This document shows positions 11,096-22,100 of a DNA stretch of 26,295 nt, in pieces. The notes below the pieces were generated by a model. That model saw only the letters and a program-made list of their open reading frames with translations, was not told the DNA's origin and ran no database searches. The stretch is from assembly GCA_027596945.1 (NCBI GenBank), contig JADGJH010000183.1:1-26295 (forward strand), read 5' to 3'. This DNA is from Physocladia obscura (taxonomy: Eukaryota > Chytridiomycota > Chytridiomycetes > Chytridiales > Chytriomycetaceae). Within the stretch, counting starts at the first letter, position 1. Each line of letters starts with the position of its first letter. The translations under genes were made by a program, and so were the position numbers.

Positions 11096-12940
11096 ATGGC
11101 ACAAATTGCTGACCGACTACGTAACACAAGCTGTTATGCGATGCTGCCAGGTGTGTTGTTTGTCACGAGTGGATGAGTGAGAGAATGAGTGAGCGCAAGA
11201 GTGACTACAATCACAGTTGTGTTGGTGCCTCACTGCGTGTTGTGTCTTATTTGTTGGTTATACGATAAGATAGCCACCGCCCAATACGCATAACAACCGC
11301 AAGTGCAACGACAGACTCAAGCTCAACTAACCTTGGCTAGCTAATTGTCTCATTATTCTGCACCGTACCAGACCAAATTCGAAACTAACAGTCTTCAACA
11401 AAAACATACTATAACATCTCATAATTATCATACGAATCTTTCGAACCAAACATAATCGGATCGGATTGGATCGGATCTTTCGTATTGCTAGTGTCTTCGA
11501 AGCTGGTTGTTTTTGAGACACGTATGAAGGTGCGGCATGCACTGACAGCTCTGGTACAACACGGTATAAGTACCAATCAATCATTATATGATCTTTTATT
11601 AATTCAAAGTTTTGTGTACCGTTGCTAAATTTCGCGTGGTTGTTATTTTGTTTATAGGCGTTCAGTCGGCGCCACTCTGGGACGCTATTAACCAGCAGTT
11701 TGCCGGAATGTTTACTGGTGCGTGGATACTTTCTCGTCACTGTGAATTCCATATTCTCCTCGCTTTTCTTTATTCCACTAATATTCTTATTTCCAGTCAC
11801 CGATTTCATTAATCTTCTATTGTAAGTCCCCTTTACCATCGTTTCTTTTTGCATCCAACAGATCCGCTTTCTGTAGGCACTATTTTTATAATTCTTCACT
11901 GGAAGAAGCTATGCAGGACATGGACAGCCTCACCATCAAGAGTTTAAAAGGTTGGCGTTTTTCTGAACAGGTTTTTGTTTGTTTATTGATTGGTTAAAAT
12001 GCAGCATTACAAGCCAAAAGTGGTGTTGGAAACCCCCAAATTTCTATTCACCCGATGCAGTCTTTGTATGAAGGTTTGGTATTTCCTGCGATTTTTTATT
12101 TTCGTAAAACTCCGTTGTTTCAGCCAGCCGAATTTTGCTTGAGCATCATTTATATCGACTTCCGTTGGTAGATGATTCACAACATGCCGCAGTTATCGTG
12201 TCAGTTGTCACTGAATTCAAAATTCTACGCTATATCGCTGAAAATGTGAGTCCATTTTTTATTTGCTTTTCATTTTATGAATTATTCAAAAATCTTTATT
12301 ATTTCAAGTTCCCAGATGCCTCAGTTGCAAGGCAAACTCTGAGAGAGTTGGGACTCGGCATGCACCAGAATTTGAAAACTGCTGCCCCTAATACACCCCT
12401 TATAACTGTATTAAAAATGTTTGTGAAGGATAAAATATCTGCAGTTCCCATACAAGATGAAAACGGTATATGTTTTTATATATTTTTTCATTATTAATTT
12501 GTTTTTTTTATAGGAATCTTCATTGATATTTACGAAAAATATGATGTGTTGCTTTTAACAAAAGAAGGCAGCTCTACTGATTTAAGTATTCCTCTAAGCC
12601 ATGCACTTGCTGGACGATCAACAGTAAATTTAATTTCTACTTTTTACAACCCCCTAATTTTTTTATTAATTTTTTGTTTGCTTCTTTATTTTTTTATTTT
12701 TAAGGAGTTTGCAGGGATTCACACATGTTCAGCTGATGAAACATTGGGAAATATTTTGGATACAATTCGAAAGATGACAGTCCATCGTTTTATTGTTCTT
12801 GAAGATAATATTTGCAAGGGAATTTTATCTTTGTTAGTTATTTGACTTTCACTGAAATTTCTTCAGCTTTTAATCTAACTGCAAAATATTTATACCTTTT
12901 ACTTCAAAGATCAGACATTTTAAAGTGCCTTTTGCATTAG
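11096..12940 (+). CDS. SNF4: AMPK/SNF1 gamma subunit (four CBS motifs)
   Basis: Regulatory gamma subunit of the AMPK/Snf1 energy-sensing kinase. Eleven exons: 11096-11150, 11492-11563, 11658-11717, 11797-11821, 11877-11950, 12005-12073, 12124-12245, 12309-12465, 12514-12623, 12705-12832, 12910-12940; 300 aa (yeast 322, human gamma-1 331). An in-frame stop upstream of 11096 fixes the start. Splicing restores CYAMLP-VSSKLVVFETRMKV, HG-VQSAPLWD, VTDFINLL, LYRLPLVDD, IDIYEKYDVL and VHRFIVLED...SLSDIL. The CBS aspartates are kept at D65, D222 and D293, with H275/R276. Positions matching human R70 and H151 are Gln45 and Tyr129. Exon 4 is only 25 nt. The first intron (341 nt) is much longer than the rest. 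It starts 89 bp after VPS18 ends. Confidence 0.95.
11167..11204 (+). repeat. Imperfect GAGTGA repeat in SNF4 intron 1
   Basis: Several copies of GAGTGA/GAGTGG/GAATGA follow one another just inside the 341-nt first intron. Possibly splicing-related or a simple repeat; no function is visible. Confidence 0.5.
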
Positions 12941-13750
12941 TAAAAAATAAAAAGTCTTTAAAAGGACACAAAAATAAATCAAACAAGTGGATTAATTATC
13001 AAAGTGAAGTGAGAAATAATCTCTACATTTTCTGTTAGTATAATTATGTTGATCCTGTGCATTGTGTGCCTTCCGCGTTTAACTTTTCTATTTTTTAATC
13101 TTCCATTACTTCTTTTTTCCAAATCCAAGTATGCTCTTGGCCTTTGCTTTGATATTACAGATTATATCCCTCAGTGCCACAATCTGCGTTAGTGTCTCTG
13201 AGAAGAAAATTGAACCAATAGGATTTTAAGTGCTGCTTTATTTTTTGAACAGTTGTACTGGAGCAAAACGTATTTTTTCGAAAAAGCAAACAAAACTGAA
13301 AAAACATAAGATTATAAATAAATAGAGTGTCTTTGTTCAGAGACCAAATATAAGAGCCGCTTACTTCTGCTGACAAGTTCAGCGCTAATCTCAACAGGTG
13401 TCAAACTTAAAACTAAAAAGTCTTGTTTCCTTATTCCTTTTTGTTAAGACATTACGGCATAATATCAATATATTTAGTATATCAAGGTGAAGAAAAGTCT
13501 TGATTATAGAAATGAAGCTAATTTTATTTGCTGAGGAAGTATTCAGCCTGCAATAGAAATACTTCTAATAAAGTCGTTTATTCATAATAAAATCTCAAAC
13601 TATTTCAGATAACAATTCATTAAATATATTTACTTTGATGCGAGTGCTGCTGAAAATTTCAAATATTATTGAAAAAATAATGTACCCTCAGAGTTCCGAG
13701 TTCCGTGAAAACCAATTTTTTTTCATTTGCAACCCTTTTTAATTGTTAAT

Positions 13751-13808
13751 TTTTTTTTGGTTTTTTTTTTTGGGTTTTTTTCATTTTAAAAAAAAAAAAA
13801 AAAAAAAA
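13751..13808. repeat. Poly-T / poly-A inverted low-complexity tract
   Basis: T-runs broken by GG and GGG are followed by CATTTT and then 21 A. The arms can pair as a long A-T hairpin. An 8-nt tandem repeat, GAGTTCCG, lies about 50 bp upstream. It could be a retroposed tail or plain low-complexity sequence. Confidence 0.5.
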
Positions 13809-14143
13809 GAAGTAAATTGAGGGCACTATGAGAATTCATTTTCAACACTTTCTTTCGAATGCTTTTGCAATCAAGCTGTTATTCCATTTTTCTAAATTGA
13901 GTTGATAAAAAATATGACTTTTTTAAATTGCTATTTAGGTCAAATTTTCAAAAAACAGTAACTTGCATACCATCAACAAAACTACAGACATAAAGAAAAA
14001 AATACCACCTGGAGAGAGGATATAAACGGAAATTCAGAATTAAAACACTATCAACGGAGAAGTTCACAGATAAACAAACAATAATCTGTAAAAGTTGCAC
14101 AGGCGAAAATGAATTTGTTGTACTAAGTCAGAAATGGTTTCAT

Positions 14144-14166
14144 GTATCAAGAATTTCGGTTGATAC
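14144..14166 (-). other. Small hairpin in the TIA1 3' UTR
   Basis: GTATCAA and TTGATAC form a 7-bp perfect stem around a 9-nt loop. It lies about 60 nt past the TIA1 stop codon, just beyond the AATAAA at 14182-14177 on the minus strand. Confidence 0.35.
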
Positions 14167-14223
14167 CAGAAGATACTTTATTTTTTCTACATGGCATCTA
14201 TAATTCAGAGGATTTTGTAATCA

Positions 14224-15973
14224 TCAGTAATATTGCTGTTGACCATCCCAAAATTGTTGCCGAGTAGATGCTCCATAAGGACCTTGTATATTTGTGTCAT
14301 AGGCACCCATAACATTGCCATTCATTCCAACCATAATCCCTGCTGGTCCACCCACTTGATCTAGTTGAATGAATAGTCAGGAATGTTTCTCTTTTTGGTT
14401 CTTTTCTTTTTTACCTGGTGGAAAAAACCATGGCACTGGCGGCTGTGCATAAACAAAGTTTTGCATACTCATAGGGTGGAACAGACTATTCATGTCTGGA
14501 ATACGTTCCTTGCCCCAAGAGCATTTGAGCTGGCGACCATGAAGGCTGTATCCATTTAACGAAAAAATAGCCATGGCGGCATTTTCGTGGGTGTCAAGTC
14601 TTACGTTCAAAAATCATCGCAAAATAAGAAATATACCAAATAATAATTTAAAAATAGAAAAAAAAGCAAAGATAATGAACTAACTTTACAAAGCCAAAAC
14701 CTTTTTCGGATTGCAACCGTAATTCACGAATAAAGCCAAATTGAGAAAATAGAGGTGCAATATCAAGTTCTAAATTGACGAGTTAGGAAATTAGTGGCGC
14801 AAAAAAAGAAAGTAACAAAAAAATTTAAAATATTACGAGAAGTATGCGGGGTAATGTTCCCAATATAAACAGTTGTATTATAAATATGGGATTGCCCCAA
14901 AACAGACTCTAAATTAGTTGCTTCTTTTGGACCTGCGATTTTGTAAGTTTTTGTCCCCATCTGTTATTTGCTCACCATTGCGCGATTGGGAATCCTGTCT
15001 TGCTAATGCTGGGTTTTGGCTCTTTTGATTTGCCCAATTGACACGAATAGGTCGGCTACCAAGCCATTCATTGTTCATGGCAGATATTGCCCGTTCAGCA
15101 TCCTAAATATCGAAAATTAGGGTCGTATAATTACCAAGAAGACAAAAATACTATCATTTCTCTCACCTCGCGATCTTTGAAAGCAACGAAACCGTATCCT
15201 CTTGATTTCCCCGAATTCGGATCCCACATTACTCGAGCATCACTGTATCAACCATAAACAAAAATTATAACTAAAAATTAGGCAAAAATGATTAAGACTT
15301 ACGATAAAGATCCAAACGCCGAAAATGCCTTGGCAAGAAGCTGGTCGTTGACTTCAGACCCCAGATCCCCCACAAAAATATGAGAATGCGTTGACAAATC
15401 TTCCTTGCTCGAAGAACCCGCAAATGCCCAATTGACTCGAATATCCTGTATATTTTTCGTCTTCAATCAGACACAGCGGCAAAATCGTATTATTACTTAC
15501 AGAAGTGAAGACTCTCTTTCCGTTCAATAATTGGATGGCAGTCTCGGCATGCTCAGGTTCTTTGTATTCGACGAATCCATAGTTGAGACCACCAGGTTGA
15601 GGCTTCAAGGAGGAAGATAAATAAGAACAGAAATTCGTTATTAAATTAATTTTACCACAATTTTCACTGATTCAATCAAATCAGAACGCAGATCCATTAG
15701 AAAAAGTTGATGTAGGTATGGCTCATCGACTCGAGCGTCTAAGTTTCCAACGTACTAAATAATAATACGAGACGGAATCGGAAGAATCATGACGAAATCA
15801 TTGAATAAGAAAATATTTCAATCTGTTAATAGAGTTCGAACTCCAAAAAAAAAAATAATGATAATGTAAAATTGATTGAATACCAGTTTACACAGAGGCT
15901 GATGCGATTGCGGTTCATACTCGTGGCTCTCAGCTTGAACAGTAATATCGTTGATTTCAATAGTAGATGCCAT
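14224..15973 (-). CDS. TIA1: TIA-1/Pub1-family RNA-binding protein (three RRMs)
   Basis: Poly(U)-binding RNA regulator of the TIA-1/Pub1 family, which acts in splicing, mRNA stability and stress granules. Ten exons: 15973-15884, 15754-15656, 15602-15501, 15445-15303, 15242-15167, 15102-14976, 14932-14837, 14769-14685, 14599-14415, 14360-14224; 379 aa (human TIA-1 386). RRM1 has LYVGNL (about 30) and LNYGFVEY (69-76). RRM2 has IFVGDL (120-125) and SRGYGFVAF (158-166). RRM3 has VYIGNI (about 234-239) and KGFGFVKL (about 267-274). Each RNP1/RNP2 pair is intact after splicing. RIRVNW-like motifs ([20 protein letters not shown]) after each RRM are the family hallmark. The C-terminus is Gly/Gln/Tyr-rich ([10 protein letters not shown]), a short prion-like tail. 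Diverges from QCR6. Confidence 0.94.
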
Positions 15974-16643
15974 GTCTCTTCTCGGTCCAGCCAGATGCAA
16001 TAAAAAAAAAAAACTGGTGATGACAGAAAGAGATATCAGCAAAATGCAAAGCAAGCAATAAAAAGCAGAATAATCATCACAATGAGTACAAATAAACTGT
16101 CAAATGGAAAAGTGCGACAAATTAAAAAGAATAGCCAAAGCAAGGAAAGTTGCGCGCTTCGCAACGAAGAACAGAGTGAAACGGAGGCACAGCTTCGAGA
16201 CAGACCAGACAAAAAAAAAGACACAATCAAAAAAACAGCCAGAGTCAACGAGAAGCTGAAAGGGAAAGGCGGAACGAAGGGAAGACCCGCCGTCGAACGA
16301 TGCTATTCCAACGCGCGTGCATATTACCTCTAGTGCGGAAAAATGCAAGTCTTTGCTCAGAATTTTTTTTGATGAAAACTTGGCTGACCAACTCAGACTC
16401 AGATATGCAAAAATGCTGCGCTATCTTAACCTAATCTAGACTCCACGAATACTGTTGATAGACAAAACAAAAATTTAAGGGAAACAAACAGACAAAAAAA
16501 ATTAAAAAGTTCTTGGATAAGGAAACACCATTCATTTTTTTTCCACATCAAGTTCATAAGATAAACCAAAACGAAAGTTATTTTCAGTACCTTTTCTGTG
16601 ACAGAATATTTTTCGTTTTTTCAATTCAAAGACAAAGAACGAA
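15974..16643. promoter_or_regulatory. Divergent spacer between TIA1 and QCR6
   Basis: 670 bp between head-to-head start codons. It must contain both promoters and 5' leaders. Apart from one 83-codon basic open frame (16082-16333), I see only A-rich sequence and no strong motif. Confidence 0.45.
16082..16333 (+). CDS. Doubtful small basic ORF (83 aa)
   Basis: An ATG-initiated open frame of 83 codons, very rich in Lys, Arg, Gln and Ser (e.g. KKKDTIKKTARVNEKLKGKG). No domain, signal peptide or membrane segment is seen. It lies in the divergent spacer and could be chance A-rich sequence, an upstream ORF in a QCR6 leader, or a small orphan gene. A frame on the opposite strand is open too, which argues for chance. 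Confidence 0.12.
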   Translation: MSTNKLSNGKVRQIKKNSQSKESCALRNEEQSETEAQLRDRPDKKKDTIKKTARVNEKLKGKGGTKGRPAVERCYSNARAYYL

Positions 16644-17345
16644 ATGGATCCCAAACCAGAGCTCGAAGAAGGTGAGCCAGCACCTGCAACAGCGCTGGAA
16701 CGGGGCGAAAGAAGAAAAAGAAAAAAGCAGAGCAAAGACACAAAGAATCTGAACTAAAGCACGGAAAGTGGGCGAGAAACTTCTATATTGAAAATCATCG
16801 ATTCCCACAATTCAAATTCGCAGACGAGTCCTGCGTAAAATATCTACAAAGATCACGGCAAGAAATAACTTAGCGAATACAGCCAAATCAAACAATCCGC
16901 GACCGAACTAACACCAAAAAAAACAAAAAACAATGTCAATATCAAATCCAATCATTTTCAGCCTGCGCCGATTCTCACCACTGCCACTCCTTCAAAGACA
17001 AGCTCGCTGCCTGCGGAGAAAAGGTGGAAACTGGAGAGGAACAAAACTGTGTTGAAGAGTTTTTGGAACTGATGGTAAGTTCTTGCGTTTTTTGTTTTAA
17101 TGATACCTGTCATGACTAATTTTTAATATTTCCCGTATTACAAATCGTTTGATCACTCACTTGAACGCAACTATTTTCTGTGCTCAAATCGATAATTCGC
17201 TTGTGACACTGAATATGCAAAATTAATAGGACTGCGTTGACCACTGCGTATGCGAACTTTTTTTCCTCTGTTATTGTTTATTTTTGATACTGATTGTTCT
17301 ACTTTGATTTAGACCGCTTCGCAATTGTTTAAGCAGCTTAAGTGA
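16644..17345 (+). CDS. QCR6: Cytochrome bc1 complex hinge protein Qcr6
   Basis: Small intermembrane-space subunit of respiratory complex III that helps the cytochrome c1 - cytochrome c contact. Four exons: 16644-16671, 16962-17074, 17230-17247, 17313-17345; 63 aa. Exon 2 carries CADSHHCHSFKDKLAACGEK and NCVEEFLELM; exon 3 (18 nt) encodes DCVDHC; exon 4 encodes TASQLFKQLK and stop. The order C..C, C, NCVEE, DHC, LF..LK matches the UQCRH/Qcr6 family and its C-terminal helix pair. The protein is shorter than yeast Qcr6 and lacks the long acidic N-terminus; only MDPKPELEE precedes the core. Intron 1 (290 nt) is long, so an extra upstream or internal exon is possible. AATAAA lies at 17450-17455. 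Confidence 0.85.
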
Positions 17346-17449
17346 AAAAAGAACAAACAAACTCTGTTGTTTTTTTTCTTTCCTTTTTTTCTGTTTTCCT
17401 CTCGTGTGTTTTCAGCAAGAGGTCAGATAAAAAATTTAGAAAGGGGACA

Positions 17450-17455
17450 AATAAA
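17450..17455 (+). terminator. Poly(A) signal AATAAA for QCR6
   Basis: AATAAA about 105 nt after the QCR6 stop codon and about 80 bp short of the convergent DCN1 stop codon. Confidence 0.4.
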
Positions 17456-17533
17456 TATCATAATCAGAAAAAAGATGTCTTGGATTTTGTCTTGTGGATA
17501 GCAACAATTAAAAAGAAATAACAAAAAAAAAAA

Positions 17534-19119
17534 TCAGTCAAGTCTTTCCTCAGCCATTTCGACAAACTCGTCAATCAACAATGGCCATGCGCCATCTTCT
17601 GCGTATCCATCAAAATCGTTTGGATATTTCAAGGTAAAATCAAGAAACTGGAGCAAATTTACATTGGTTTCCAAGTAATAGATATTTAAAGGAAAACAAA
17701 ATTACCTGGTTCCAGGTATCTTTTGAGATTGCATTCTTGTGATCTTCAAGAAATTCAATCCACAGCTCAATATATTTATATTTTCCGGTGAACAGTAATT
17801 GCCAAAACGCTGTAGCGGTTTCAAGACCTAAAATTTAAATATAAAATATAAAATAAGAAAATAATAAATAAGAGCATAAAGCGAGAAAAAGTGAAGAAAC
17901 CCCACCAAGACTTTTCTGGTTTTCTGCCTTCGCAAATCCGAATGTGAACAAATAAATCTCTCGAAATATAGTTGGATCGTCCAGATCTTTCCGCATCCTT
18001 TCATTGACACATTTTTTCATATCGTCCAGAGTTTGGCATCTTACAAATAAATATAAGAGAGAGAAAATAGAAGAAATACAAATGCAAAACATACTGTAGT
18101 TTCGTCCATCCGTCAATCCAACCTTGTCGTTTGAATTCACACATTTTTTCGCATTTTAAGTGATACGCTAGAACTAGCGTAACAACATCCATGGGATCGA
18201 CACCAAGGTCTTCACAGAGTTTCTAATTGTTTTTTTGTTTTTTTGTTTTAAAAAACCAAAGAAACGAAGAAAGAAATCAAACCTCAGTTCCATCAACACC
18301 AATAATATCTTCATCCATTTCTTTGACAGGAAAAGCGAGGAGTTAAATAAGAGACAACAAAAAAAAAAAACAAGACACGTTTTTACCTTTGTACAGATCA
18401 AAGAGAGAATTAAGTTTGGCCTTGTCGGCACTGGAACCAGCGGCACGGAACGATTGACCAGTGCCGCGTGATTGAGCAGCTGAAGATTTGCTGGGACGCG
18501 CGGTGGAAGAGGCGGATTGGTTTTGAAAGAAGGCATCGCAAGCTTGTTCAAGTCTCCATCCTGATAAGAGCAACAGACAACCGTTTTTTGTTTTTTTATA
18601 TGTTTTGTTTTTAATTTCACAAGTCTCGAGAAAGCAGCAGATTGCATGATTATTCCATACACATAAGGTTTCGATTTAAATGATGGCCAAAGAGGCAAAG
18701 GAGGTTGAAATCGAGGCGGATCGGGTGTTATGGATAGGGAGGCATACCAGAGTTTCGGAGATAGGTTTGGGCTTCGGCAGAACTGTATGGTTCAATAGAT
18801 TTAGTGGATTGTGTTTATTGGCAATGCAAGATCACGTTCGCTATTTGGAATTGGTATAGCTTTGGGTAAGATCGCGAATACGAGTTTGAAACGATAAAAA
18901 TACGGTACGATATGATACGATATGACAGAATATTAAAGAGATAGTGAAGTGGATCACATATTTCGAGATTTGGATTTGGATTGGTATCAGCATTGGCATT
19001 GGCATCAGCATTGGCGTAAACATTGACATTGGCATTTGCAATGACGGGACGGGAAAGACTCACGAAGCGCCGGTGAAGGCAATAAACTGAGACGCTTTTT
19101 CTTGTTGAGCGGAATTCAT
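17534..19119 (-). CDS. DCN1: Cullin neddylation E3 Dcn1 (DCUN1D family)
   Basis: Scaffold-type E3 that helps Ubc12 load NEDD8/Rub1 on cullins. Eight exons: 19119-19064, 18782-18748, 18560-18387, 18320-18283, 18222-18095, 18039-17906, 17827-17706, 17647-17534; 266 aa (yeast 269). A UBA-like N-terminus is restored by the first two splices: QFIAFTGAS-SAEAQTYLRNSG-WRLEQACDAFF. A Ser/Ala linker follows, then the PONY/DCUN1 domain with LFDLYKEMDEDIIGVDG, GWTKLQCQTLDDM, FTFGFAKAENQKSLGLETA, KDTWNQFLDF and the acidic end DEFVEMAEERLD. Intron 1 (281 nt) and intron 2 (187 nt) are unusually long for this window. The start codon overlaps the first candidate ATG of divergent MGM1. Confidence 0.96.
18966..19040 (-). 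repeat. Hexamer tandem repeat (ATTGGC/ATCAGC) in DCN1 intron 1
   Basis: Degenerate 6-bp units (ATTGGC, ATCAGC, ATTGAC, GGATTT) run for about 75 bp. It explains the unusual length of this intron and makes an antisense Asn/Ala-rich shadow frame. Confidence 0.7.
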
Positions 19120-19120
19120 G
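19117..19120. promoter_or_regulatory. Shared CATG holding both DCN1 and MGM1 start codons
   Basis: The palindrome CATG gives ATG on the minus strand (19119-19117, DCN1) and ATG on the plus strand (19118-19120, first in-frame MGM1 ATG). If MGM1 starts at its second ATG (19166), the two start codons are still only 46 bp apart. Promoter elements and leaders of each gene must lie inside the other gene. Confidence 0.6.
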
Positions 19121-22100
19121 GGAAGATTCTGTTCAGTTTCCCTTTTCAAAAACCACGTTCAAAAAATGTCCTCACAGCGACTGTTTGGTCCGTCCGTGTC
19201 GTCCGGGCAGCGGATCCTACGGCTGCGGACCGTGTCGTTTAAAGACGGCAACGGCAATGGCAGTAATGGCCACAAATATTCGCACGGCTTCAACTATCAA
19301 CAGCGGGTATTTGTTGTTTTTCCATCTCTCATAAATACAACCAACCAACCAACACATGCAAACAAACTCACTTGCGCCGACGAACGACAATCACGGTCAT
19401 AATTGATATCGCGATGGCAACAATATCTTAGCGTGGATTTCTTTTTATTCCACGAGCTGGATTTGCGATTGTGCGTTATGGCCTGGGAGCACTTGGAATC
19501 GGGGCAGGAGCGGCGGGTTACACGGCGTACAAAGTAGACGGTGAGTTTGAAGGGTTTGTTGTAGCAGCGTCGGAGTATTAGAGTGTTGGAATGTATTGTT
19601 AACGAACAACATGAACAACAGAAGCGACGACAGTGCCGGATTGGGTCAAGGAGTCGTTGGGGCACGCTAAGGAGTGGATGGCGGGTGTCAAAGTGCCGGA
19701 GCTGCCGAAACTGGACGCAGGAACGTTGCCAAAGCTGCCGACGCTGGACGTGGCGTCGCTGCCAGGTTGGAGCGACGTGCAGAGCGCGGTGGCACAGGCC
19801 AAGGACGCCGCGGCTCTGACGCTCGCATCGGCCGACCTCGACCGCGGCCTCGACACCGCCAAGCCGCTGCTCGCCATAAACAACAACGCCAACAACGCCT
19901 CCGCCTCTGCCTCCAAGGGCACGCAGACTCCTCCCATGCCCCCCCCCGAACACGATCTTATGGTCCTGACAAAGAAACTCATCGAGGTCCGCAACTTACT
20001 CAAGACGGTCAACAACAACACCAATCTGCAGTTGCCATCAATTGTCGTCATTGGCTCTCAGTCTTCCGGAAAAAGCTCCGTCCTCGAAGCCATCGTTGGC
20101 CACGAGTTTCTGCCAAAGTTATATCCCCCTGCTCCAATCTTCCCTTTTAACCTTACTCTCAATTATCCCAGGGGCTCGAATATGGTTACGCGACGTCCCA
20201 TTGAGCTTACCCTCATCCACTCTGAAGATTCTCCGGACGAATATGGCGAATTTCCTCAACTCGGCCTCGGCAAAATTAATGACTTCAAGAAAATTCAAAA
20301 GACTCTCACTGACCTCAACTTAGGTGGGACTGTTTTGGCCTTTTAATTCTGTTCTTTAACCCCACTGTATATTAGCTGTTCCTGACTCTGAATGTGTTTC
20401 TTCTAAGCCAATCGAACTCAGAATTTACTCACCAAATGTTCCTGATTTGACTTTGGTTGACTTGCCCGGATATATTCAGATTCATTCACGCAACCAACCT
20501 CCGACTTTGAAGCAAAAAATCTCTGACTTGTGCGATGTATACATAAAGGAGCCGAACATTATTCTCGCTGTGTGTGCTGCCGATGTTGATCTTGCCAACT
20601 CTGAAGCTTTGCGGGCCAGTCGTAAAGCAGATCCATACGGAAATAGAACAATTGGTGTTCTTACGAAAATGGACCTCATTGATCCCAACGAAGCCGTCTT
20701 GAAACTCAAGAACCCCGATTTTCCTTTGCAGCTTGGCTATGTTGGTGTTGTGTGCAAACCAGGCGCCTCCAACAGCGGCCCGGGCCAGGCTCTCATCCGT
20801 GCCGAAGACGCTTTCTTTAAATCTCACCCGGAATTCAAGAATGCAAACGCATCTGTTGGAACACCGATTTTGCGCAACCGTCTCATGAAAGTTCTGGAAG
20901 AACATATGGGTCGTGGGTTGTACCGCATTGTCGATGCCGTTGAAAAGGAACTAGACGATGCACGCTATCAGTTTAAAGTTCACTACAATGATCGTAAAAT
21001 CTCGCCAGAATCCTATGTTGCCGAAGCTATGGACAGCTTGAAAACACGATTCAAGGCTTTCACCAAAGAGTTTGGAAAGCCCCAAGTTCGCGACCAGGTC
21101 CGTACGATGCTTGAAGAACGAATTCACGACATTTGCGAGGAAGTATACTGGAATGATCCACGTGTTGCAATGCTGCCAAAAATTTGTGCGGATCCAGTCT
21201 GGGCAACAAGACTAGATTTAACGTTTGCGTCTTTGACTAAGAGCGGGGTTGGGAGAGCGAGTGTGCAGCTAGTCATAGACACCCTGCTTGAGAATATGGA
21301 ACAAATGCTGACTTCAGATCAGTTTGCTCATCATCCTGAGGCTCGTGCACAGATAATGCAATTTAGTAATGATATTTTGCGTTCGAAACTGCACACAACT
21401 GGTAAATTTATTTATGTTCAAAAACTCCGCAAGTATTTCCTAAATATAGACTCCAATAGTTGACCAAGTTGAAAACACGATTAAGCCTTACAAATTTGAG
21501 GTTGAATGCACTGAGCAAGAGTGGCAAGAGGGAGTGAAACGTGCCACAAGTCTTTTGGAAACGACTCTCACAAAATCTGAAAGCGACTTGAAATCAATCA
21601 AAACAACTTTTGGCCGCCGCCGACTTCGCACCGCAATCAAACAAATCCAAAAAGTAGAAAGAGAAGCCGCTGCTGCCGCCGCTTTCAATGATGATAGTCA
21701 TGGTGGTGTTATTGGAGGTTCCGGATCAATCGCGACAGCAAGCGCCGCCGAACTTGGAATCGAATCTGAACGCGACGCCAAACTGTTCGCCAGCGCTCGC
21801 GAAGCACTGAAGCTTCAAAAATACGTATCAACACTGCAAGGGCGGCTAGGTGCACTCCGTTCTCGGCAATGTGGGGTCTCGGCAAATAAAAGTTGTTGCC
21901 CTGAAGCGCTGCTTGAAGTGCTTGCCGACAAACTGACGTATACAGCGGTGATGTTTATATATGTTGAACTTCTGAATGAGTTTTTCTTTCAGTTGCCGCG
22001 GGAGGTTGACAATAAGTTGTATTATGGGTTGAGTCGGGCGCAAATATTAAAGTTTGCGAATGAAAATCCAACTGTACGCAAACATTTGGAAGTTCAGGAA

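Larger units (their letters stand above)
12941..14223. other. AT-rich intergenic region between convergent SNF4 and TIA1 genes
   Basis: About 1.3 kb with no supported gene. The left edge holds the SNF4 poly(A) signal AATAAA (12946-12951). The right edge holds the TIA1 poly(A) signal (TTTATT at 14177-14182) and a 3'-UTR hairpin. The middle has T-rich runs followed by a 21-A run (13788-13808). A 79-codon minus-strand frame near 13155-13394 has no recognisable features. No tRNA, snRNA or snoRNA pattern was recognised. Confidence 0.6.

Noticed and set aside
11327..11899. 190-codon minus-strand open frame
   Set aside because: It is antisense to SNF4 exons 2-5, whose splicing restores strong CBS motifs; the antisense frame has no recognisable domain.
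13155..13394. 79-codon minus-strand frame in the SNF4-TIA1 gap
   Set aside because: Short, AT-rich, no domain and no convincing start context or splice partners.
14361..15883. Possible frameshifts in the TIA1 gene
   Set aside because: All frame changes coincide with GT..AG introns of 43-129 nt and the total closes at 380 codons.
16513..16752. Unspliced reading through QCR6 exon 1 (EGEPAPATALERGERRKRKK)
   Set aside because: It ends quickly, whereas splicing at the GTGAGC donor joins into the Qcr6 core with correct phase.
19297..20051. Two long minus-strand frames (218 and 150 codons)
   Set aside because: They are shadows of the GC-rich 5' coding part of MGM1, which has few stop codons in any frame.
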